Origin: JBFFXF01 sp041569895
GTDB lineage: Bacteria > Planctomycetota > UBA8108 > JACQVS01
Reading direction: 5' to 3'
Assembly (NCBI GenBank): GCA_041569895.1
Contig: JBFFXF010000133.1
Location: forward strand, 1 to 19,180
DNA length: 19,180 nucleotides
Position 1 is the first letter of the stretch. Every line of letters begins with the position of its first letter. Positions 14,268-19,180 of the stretch are shown piece by piece. The translations under genes and the position numbers were made by a program. The notes under the pieces are model-generated. The model was not told where the DNA came from. It ran no database searches and saw nothing but the letters and a program-made list of their open reading frames with translations.

Positions 14268-14759
14268 ATGGAATATCCCGCCTGCCGCCGGCGGCGTTGT
14301 CGCTCATCTATGCATTCCATTGACAGGGCTCTGCGCGGGGGGCCTCACGGCCTGACGCTGATCGAGCTGATGGTCGTGGTCGCCGTGCTGTCGATCATCA
14401 TGGTGCTCGCGATTCCGAACTTCACCAAGGCCCGTCAGTCGGCGAACGAGGGCTCGGCGATCAGCTCGCTGCGCACCATCACCGGCATGAACGAGCGCTA
14501 TCGACTGCGTTTCAACCGCTACGCCAGCAGCATGAACGACCTGTCCAATGTCGGGTTGATCGACGAGAACCTCGGCGACGGCAACAAGGCGGGGTACACG
14601 TTCAGCTACACCGGGGCGACCTTCACCTTCTCCTGCACGGCGGACCCCGAGACGCCGGGCACCAGCGGCACGCGGTATTTCTTCGTCGACTCGTCGGGAG
14701 TGATCCGTTTCAGCACGACCGGGACGGCCACCTCGGCCAGCACGCCGATCGGAGACTGA
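14268..14759 (+). CDS. Type IV prepilin-like protein
   Basis: The 163-residue protein has a basic leader, Gly28 as the peptidase site, then LTLIELMVVVAVLSIIMVL with Glu at +5, followed by AIPNFTKARQSANEGSAISS, a typical pilin alpha-1 helix. The globular part contains FSYTGATFTFSC and a Ser/Thr/Gly-rich end (TSGTRYFFVDSSGVIRF), as in minor pilins and the major pilins of deltaproteobacteria-like systems. I chose the ATG at 14268 because AGGGG (14254-14258) precedes it. The ATG at 14310 would give a shorter leader and is also possible. Leu at +1 instead of Phe is a mild deviation. The stop is directly followed by the GTG of the HAMP gene, so the two form an operon behind the promoter at 14170-14199. 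Confidence 0.85.
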   Translation: MEYPACRRRRCRSSMHSIDRALRGGPHGLTLIELMVVVAVLSIIMVLAIPNFTKARQSANEGSAISSLRTITGMNERYRLRFNRYASSMNDLSNVGLIDENLGDGNKAGYTFSYTGATFTFSCTADPETPGTSGTRYFFVDSSGVIRFSTTGTATSASTPIGD

Positions 14760-15485
14760 GTGGATGGTCTGGGCGAGGGGGAGTGGAGCAGAGCGCGGGC
14801 AACGATCGAAGCGATGAAGACAGGCGAAAAGACAGGCGACAAGGGAACGGAATCACGACGCCAGGAGCGGCGACGGCGCACGTGGCTTCCTGGCGGCCTC
14901 CAGAGCAAGATCGGCGCCGCGACCTACGCGGTGGCGGCGATCGCGCTGATGCTCAGTCTGCAGATCGGCATGCTCGGTCTGTACTGGGTCTTCACCCGGG
15001 AGCCGACCACCGTCGAGGAGGCGCTCCAGATGATCAAGGGCGTGCTGCTCGTCCAGTTCGTGGTGCTCGCGGTCGCCGTCGGCGGGTTCGCCTACTGGGC
15101 GGGTCGCACCTTCTTCCGCGTCGCGGGTCCGCTGTACCGCATTCGGGCGTATTTCGCCAGCCTTGTCGACGGCCGATGGGACGTGGCATGCGACATCCGC
15201 ACCACGGATCACCTCCACGACCTGAAGGACTCCATCAACGAGGGTCTGAAGCCGATGACGGCCAGGCTGCGCAGCCAGCACGACGCCCTCTCCGCCGCGC
15301 ACGAGCTCCTCGAGCGGTTGCGGGAGAACGGCGAGGCCGACTCGATCGCCCCGCTGCTCGAGCGGATCGACGCCGAGAGAGCGGAATACGCCCGCCGCTT
15401 CGGAGAGAGCGCGCCGGACGAGGCGAACGAGACGACGGAGCATGACGCCGTCGCGGCGACCGAGAAAACGCCGTCGCCCGCCTGA
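14760..15485 (+). CDS. Two-TM HAMP-domain protein without output domain
   Basis: The 241-residue protein starts with a charged cytoplasmic tail (RRQERRRR, about 33-40), then TM1 (about 53-78), a short external loop (EPTTVEEALQ), TM2 (about 94-115) and a HAMP-like linker (about 117-170, with AGPLYRIRAYFASLVDGRW and DLKDSINEGLKPM). A final coiled-coil-like helix (LRSQHDALSAAHELLERLRE) leads to an acidic tail. HAMP domains pass conformational signals in sensor kinases and chemoreceptors, but here no kinase, cyclase or methyl-accepting domain follows. The GTG at 14760 abuts the prepilin stop and has GGAGA at 14751-14755. An ATG at 14814 (residue 19) is an alternative. Its linkage to the pilin gene suggests a role in pilus assembly or sensing, which is inference. 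Confidence 0.8.
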   Translation: MDGLGEGEWSRARATIEAMKTGEKTGDKGTESRRQERRRRTWLPGGLQSKIGAATYAVAAIALMLSLQIGMLGLYWVFTREPTTVEEALQMIKGVLLVQFVVLAVAVGGFAYWAGRTFFRVAGPLYRIRAYFASLVDGRWDVACDIRTTDHLHDLKDSINEGLKPMTARLRSQHDALSAAHELLERLRENGEADSIAPLLERIDAERAEYARRFGESAPDEANETTEHDAVAATEKTPSPA

Positions 15486-15676
15486 GCATCTCCGGTCCCG
15501 GGCCCGAGGTCAGTGCTGCCCGCCCTGTGTAGCGACGTCCATGTTCCCGTTCGCTGGTGGCGCTCGCCCCTCGGCAGCACCTCGGTGTCTTCTCACACTG
15601 ATCGCGCTTGATAGGCGCTGCTCTCCGTTGGTCATCCCGTCGGCTGTGCGAGCACCGACGGGACCGGCACACGACT

Positions 15677-16807
15677 TTATCGGCAAGCCGAATCGGTCCA
15701 GTCGACGGACTCCTCGACCGTCTCAATGCTCCCGTTCGGACAGAGATAATCGGCATACGTTACGTTCGCCCAGACGCCGTCTCGGCATTCCCACTTCGTG
15801 TACCTGACCAGCAGATTGGCGTCGTTGCAGACGTCGGCGGCTTCAACGGCGTCGATCAGCTCGACCCTCGTTGCTTCGGCTGTCGTGCAGCGCGAGTTTG
15901 TCCACTCGAGGGACTCCTCGATGGTGACGATGTTTCCGTCTGGACAAAGATAATCCGCGTACGTGACGTTGACCCAAAACCCGCGCCGACACTCCCAGCG
16001 CGTGTACTTCACCAGAAGCATGGCGCCGGCGCAAAGATCCTCGTCACGGACCAAGTCCAGGCCTCCGATCGTGATGGTGTCCGAATGACCGAACAAGGCC
16101 GCCGAGATCCCATCGCGCTTATCACCGACGAAATGCCCCGCGTCGTGAAACGTTCCTGGCGCGATGATCGGGAATCCGTCCTCATCGACCGCTAGATCGG
16201 CCTCCGCCGTCACTTGCATTTCCACACCGTCCTCCCTGGCCGCCGGCGTGAGCCAGATATTGAGTTTGACGAGACCTTCCTCGACCCGGTGAGTCGCGTT
16301 CACAATCTCGCGAGTGCTCGGTGCCCCGGCTCGAAACAGACTGCCCACTTCGACGTTGAGCAAGTCGGAGTCCGGGCCAGTGAAATCGAAGTCGAACGAC
16401 TCCGCACGCACGCGAGTGATCTTGAGCCCCAAGTGCTCGATCTCCTCGTGTTCGAACGTGGCGCCCTTCAGCTCGAGCCGCCAGCCGTTTCGGCGGTTGA
16501 GCAAGACTTCGAGGGGGGAGGGGCGCGAGCCCTGATCCGGTCGGGATTGAAGAATCTCGAGGCTTGCATGCAGGGCCATCGACGAGTTCACGGGCACGTC
16601 CGGCGATTCGGGACATATCGGGGCAGGCCCTCCCCCGAACTTCCAGTTGAGGAGGTAAACGGCATCGCTCAGGTCGACCGTGCCGTCACCGTTGACGTCG
16701 CCGCATGGAAACAAGACGTCGAGCTCGCCTGCAGCGATCCGCGAGCCCCATTCGTCGACGAGCGAAAGACCGACAGTCAGAGATATGACGAGCACGAGTC
16801 GCTTCAT
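15677..16807 (-). CDS. Secreted protein with N-terminal dockerin repeat and duplicated C-terminal Cys module
   Basis: The protein has 376 residues. A signal peptide (RLVLVISLTVGLSLV) is followed by one calcium-binding dockerin repeat (CGDVNGDGTVDLSDAVYLLN, residues 35-54, then WKFGGG). Residues 75-250 are an unrecognised, probably beta-rich domain (LKITRVRAESFDFDFTG, NIWLTPAAR). Residues 257-307 and 325-375 are two copies of a 51-residue module, each with four cysteines at the same spacing and a shared NVTYADYLCP core. GGGAGG lies eight bases before the ATG at 16807, which supports the start. The dockerin sits at the N-terminus, unlike the internal pair in the 2900-4069 protein. The role is unknown. 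The gene converges with the HAMP gene (191 bases between) and diverges from the Asp-box gene. Confidence 0.83.
   Translation of the reverse strand: MKRLVLVISLTVGLSLVDEWGSRIAAGELDVLFPCGDVNGDGTVDLSDAVYLLNWKFGGGPAPICPESPDVPVNSSMALHASLEILQSRPDQGSRPSPLEVLLNRRNGWRLELKGATFEHEEIEHLGLKITRVRAESFDFDFTGPDSDLLNVEVGSLFRAGAPSTREIVNATHRVEEGLVKLNIWLTPAAREDGVEMQVTAEADLAVDEDGFPIIAPGTFHDAGHFVGDKRDGISAALFGHSDTITIGGLDLVRDEDLCAGAMLLVKYTRWECRRGFWVNVTYADYLCPDGNIVTIEESLEWTNSRCTTAEATRVELIDAVEAADVCNDANLLVRYTKWECRDGVWANVTYADYLCPNGSIETVEESVDWTDSACR
15683..16039 (-). repeat. Duplicated 51-codon Cys module within the dockerin gene
   Basis: The DNA at 15887-16039 and 15683-15835 encodes two copies of a 51-residue module separated by 17 residues. 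By hand count 34 of 51 residues are identical. Each copy has cysteines at module positions 3, 17, 32 and 51, and conserved Trp, Tyr and Gly between them. The copies differ enough at DNA level to be an old duplication. Confidence 0.85.
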
Positions 16808-16978
16808 GACATTGACCTCCCACAGGTACCAAGGGCCGATGACGTCTTCCGAACGACGTTCGACGAGTCACTGTCAGAAGCGAGAACGAAGGTCGCGAGC
16901 CCTACGGTTTTTTTCGGCCGCTCGCGTACGAACTCGTTTCGGCACACTGGTTCATGGTAGGCTGTACTCCGTAGAACC

Positions 16979-19180
16979 ATGACCTCAGAGCCTGCCGTCC
17001 ACGTTTCCATCGTGCTTCTCGCTCTTGCGGTCGCGTTCCCGTGCGTCGCGGCCGACGAGCGCCTGGCGATCGATCTCCACGCGCCGGATGCGGCCGGGCA
17101 GTGGGTCCTTCTCGACGATACCGCCGAGATCCAGCGCGGTGTGCTCGTCCTCGACGGCCGCAGCGCCGCGTCGCGCGCCGTGCTCGAGCCGCTCGCGTGG
17201 GACGACGTGACGCTGCAGGCCAACTTCATGGTCGAGCCCGCGGCGAAGGGGGTCCTCGCGTGCGGCTTCATGGTGCGAGTCGCCGACGCCACGACGTACT
17301 ACTACGTCCACTACGATCGCGCGCAGGCGATCCTCGTTCGCTCCGACGCGAGCGAATCGTGGAACGAGATCCGCCGCGCCAGCGGGCTCGACAAGCCGGC
17401 GGGACGCTGGCACGAGGGACGTCTCGAGTGCGACGGCGATCGGCTGCGAGTCCATCTCAACGGCAAGCTCCTCTACGAGGCGCGCGATGCGACGCTCCGC
17501 GGCGGACGCGTCGGCTTCTATGCCGGACAGGGTCGCGCCCACGTCAAGGACATCGTCGTCACCGGCAAGCGGCGCGCGCCGTCGAAGCCCCTTTCCGCTC
17601 CGCCGCGTCCCGAGAAGTTCGTGCTGGTGTGTCGCGATGCGGGCGCCGGGGGCTACGAGGCGTTTCCCGACGTCTGCCGCCTCGCCGATGGCCGGCTGAT
17701 GTGCGTCTTCTACGCCGGCTACGCGCACGTCTCGCGGCCGGGCGATCGCCTGCCGCGCGGGGGCCGGGTCGCGTACTGTCTCTCGGCGGACGAGGGACGA
17801 TCGTGGAGCGAGGCGCGTGTCCTTCACGACGGGCCGGACGACGACCGCGATCCGTCTATCACGCAGCTTTCGAACGGCCGCCTGCTCTGCACGTTCTTCA
17901 ACCGCGGCGGCGCGTTCGTCCTCTCGTCGCGAGACGCCGGCGAGACCTGGTCCGAGCCGGTGCTCCTCGGCGATCACCACGCCGTGAGCTCGCCGGTGCG
18001 CGAGCTCTCGGACGGGCGACTGATCCTCGGGCTCTATCACGAGCGCGGCGGGGTCGCGAACGGCGCCGTCGTGATGAGCGACGACGGCGGCGAGACGTGG
18101 GGCGACGTCGTCGACATCGACAACGGCGGGCACTACCTCGACGCCGAGACGGACGTCGTCGAGCTCGCCGGCGGAGAGCTCTTTGCCGCCATGCGAGGGC
18201 GCGAGCGCATGTGGTGGTCGCGGTCGTCGGACGGCGGGCGCACGTGGAGCCTCCCGGTGTCGTTCGGGACTCCCGGGCACTGCCCCTACCTGCACCGCGC
18301 CGTCGACGGCACCATCCTCCTCGGTCACCGGCTGCCGGCGACCAGCCTCCGCTTCAGTCGCGACGAGTGCCGCACCTGGAGCGACGACGTCCGCGTCGAT
18401 GACCACGGCGGCGCGTACCCGTCGATGGTCAACCTCCGCGACGGCTCGGTGCTGATCGTCTACTACGAGGAGGGCGCCGGCTCGAACATCCGCGCGCGAC
18501 GCTTCCGCACGACACCGTCGGGCATCGAGTGGCTGCCGCCCGCCGACGACTCGCTCGCGGACCTTCCGGCGAGGCTGATCGACGTGCGCCGCATCTGGGA
18601 CCGGGCTCCGCACAACGCCTTTACCGATCTGGTGCGATTCCGCGACCGCTGGTTCTGCGTCTTCCGCGAGGGTCAGGGCCACGTCTCGCCGGACGGCGCG
18701 CTCCGCGTCATCGTCTCCGCGGACGGCCGCTCGTGGCGCTCCGCGGCGCTGCTCTCGAGCGACGACTCCGACCTGCGCGACGCCAAGATCAGCGTCACGC
18801 CGGACGGCCGGCTGATGCTCTCCGGGGCCGCTGCCCTCCACCAGCCGGAGCCGATCCGGCATCAGTCCCTGGCGTGGTTCAGCGACGACGGCGAGACCTG
18901 GAGCGAGCCGGTCAAGGTGGGGGACCCGAACCTGTGGCTCTGGCGCGTGTCGTGGAGGGGCGATACCGGGTACGGGATCGGCTACTCGACCGTCGCCGAC
19001 AAGTTCATCCGGCTGTACCGGACGGTCGACGGGGGACGGACCTACGAGCGGCTGGTCGGCGACCTCGGAGTCGAGGGCTACCCGAACGAGACGTCGATCA
19101 TCTTCGGCGACGACGGCGCGGCGCTCTGCCTGCTGCGCCGCGATCCCGCCGAGGGGATGCTCGGGGCGTCGCGACCGCCC
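16979..19180 (+). CDS. Exported Asp-box (sialidase-like) protein with N-terminal DUF1080-like domain, 3' truncated by window
   Basis: The frame is open from the ATG at 16979 to the window end (734 codons, no stop). An in-frame stop at 16958 makes this the first possible start. There is no clear ribosome binding site. Residues 9-24 form a signal peptide ending CVAA before DERL. Residues 30-200 resemble the DUF1080/LamG-like beta-sandwich (FYAGQGRAHVKDIVVTG at its end). From about 215 the sequence is a beta-propeller with Asp-boxes of type S-x-D-x-G-x-T-W: S269, S317, S367, S416, S460, S580 and S635, plus a variant at T682. Such proteins include exo-sialidases and other secreted glycan-active or glycan-binding enzymes. 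I could not place the sialidase Arg triad with confidence, so activity is unproven. It is transcribed divergently from the second dockerin gene. Confidence 0.85.
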   Translation, partial: MTSEPAVHVSIVLLALAVAFPCVAADERLAIDLHAPDAAGQWVLLDDTAEIQRGVLVLDGRSAASRAVLEPLAWDDVTLQANFMVEPAAKGVLACGFMVRVADATTYYYVHYDRAQAILVRSDASESWNEIRRASGLDKPAGRWHEGRLECDGDRLRVHLNGKLLYEARDATLRGGRVGFYAGQGRAHVKDIVVTGKRRAPSKPLSAPPRPEKFVLVCRDAGAGGYEAFPDVCRLADGRLMCVFYAGYAHVSRPGDRLPRGGRVAYCLSADEGRSWSEARVLHDGPDDDRDPSITQLSNGRLLCTFFNRGGAFVLSSRDAGETWSEPVLLGDHHAVSSPVRELSDGRLILGLYHERGGVANGAVVMSDDGGETWGDVVDIDNGGHYLDAETDVVELAGGELFAAMRGRERMWWSRSSDGGRTWSLPVSFGTPGHCPYLHRAVDGTILLGHRLPATSLRFSRDECRTWSDDVRVDDHGGAYPSMVNLRDGSVLIVYYEEGAGSNIRARRFRTTPSGIEWLPPADDSLADLPARLIDVRRIWDRAPHNAFTDLVRFRDRWFCVFREGQGHVSPDGALRVIVSADGRSWRSAALLSSDDSDLRDAKISVTPDGRLMLSGAAALHQPEPIRHQSLAWFSDDGETWSEPVKVGDPNLWLWRVSWRGDTGYGIGYSTVADKFIRLYRTVDGGRTYERLVGDLGVEGYPNETSIIFGDDGAALCLLRRDPAEGMLGASRPP

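Noticed and set aside
16985..18862. 625-codon open frame on the minus strand
   Set aside because: It is opposite the Asp-box protein, whose repeated S-x-D-x-G-x-T-W motifs show that the plus strand is coding.

Overview
The window is GC-rich and densely coding. It looks like a chromosomal segment of a planctomycete (Planctomycetota), probably an environmental or uncultured one. The evidence is a combination of families typical of that phylum: secreted proteins with type I dockerin repeats of the GDVNGDG...LLNWLFxGGP kind, a planctomycete-style ECF sigma factor translationally coupled to a giant Ser/Thr kinase with WD40 repeats, prepilin-like proteins ending in an H-P-G-G...D-G motif, and a secreted Asp-box (sialidase-like) protein. 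No tRNA, rRNA, CRISPR array or transposase gene was seen.

Layout. 1-319: a low-complexity repeat island, a C11 tract, then a sigma70-like promoter with a perfect LexA-type palindrome. 320-2441: imuA-imuB, the accessory part of an SOS-inducible mutagenesis cassette, with no dnaE2 in view. 2442-2899: a second repeat island enclosed by 21-bp inverted repeats and containing a 12-bp-stem hairpin. 2900-4069: a secreted Cys-rich dockerin protein. 4137-9604: the ECF sigma factor and a 1602-residue membrane kinase that carries about 14 WD40 blades, seven FG-GAP/VCBS calcium motifs and an ASPIC/UnbV domain. 9639-10511 (minus): an unrecognised membrane protein. 10815-11435: a prepilin-like protein. 11626-11886 (minus): a small hypothetical gene. 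12153-13088: a tandem universal stress protein. 13089-13464: a third repeat island. 13465-14010 (minus): a RidA-family protein with a lipoprotein signal. 14268-15485: a prepilin followed at once by a two-TM HAMP protein. 15677-16807 (minus): a second dockerin protein with a duplicated Cys module. 16979 to the window end: an exported sialidase-like protein, cut by the window edge.

How it fits together. imuAB forms a DNA-damage-response unit that is probably LexA-controlled. The sigma factor and kinase form a signalling unit whose kinase is predicted to be cytoplasmic and whose sensor part is predicted to be outside the membrane. Most of the rest is cell-envelope or secreted material: pilins, dockerin proteins, a lipoprotein RidA and the Asp-box protein. 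The least explained parts are the three hexamer-based intergenic islands and the domain architecture of the kinase. All family assignments are from reading the translated sequence; no database search was run.
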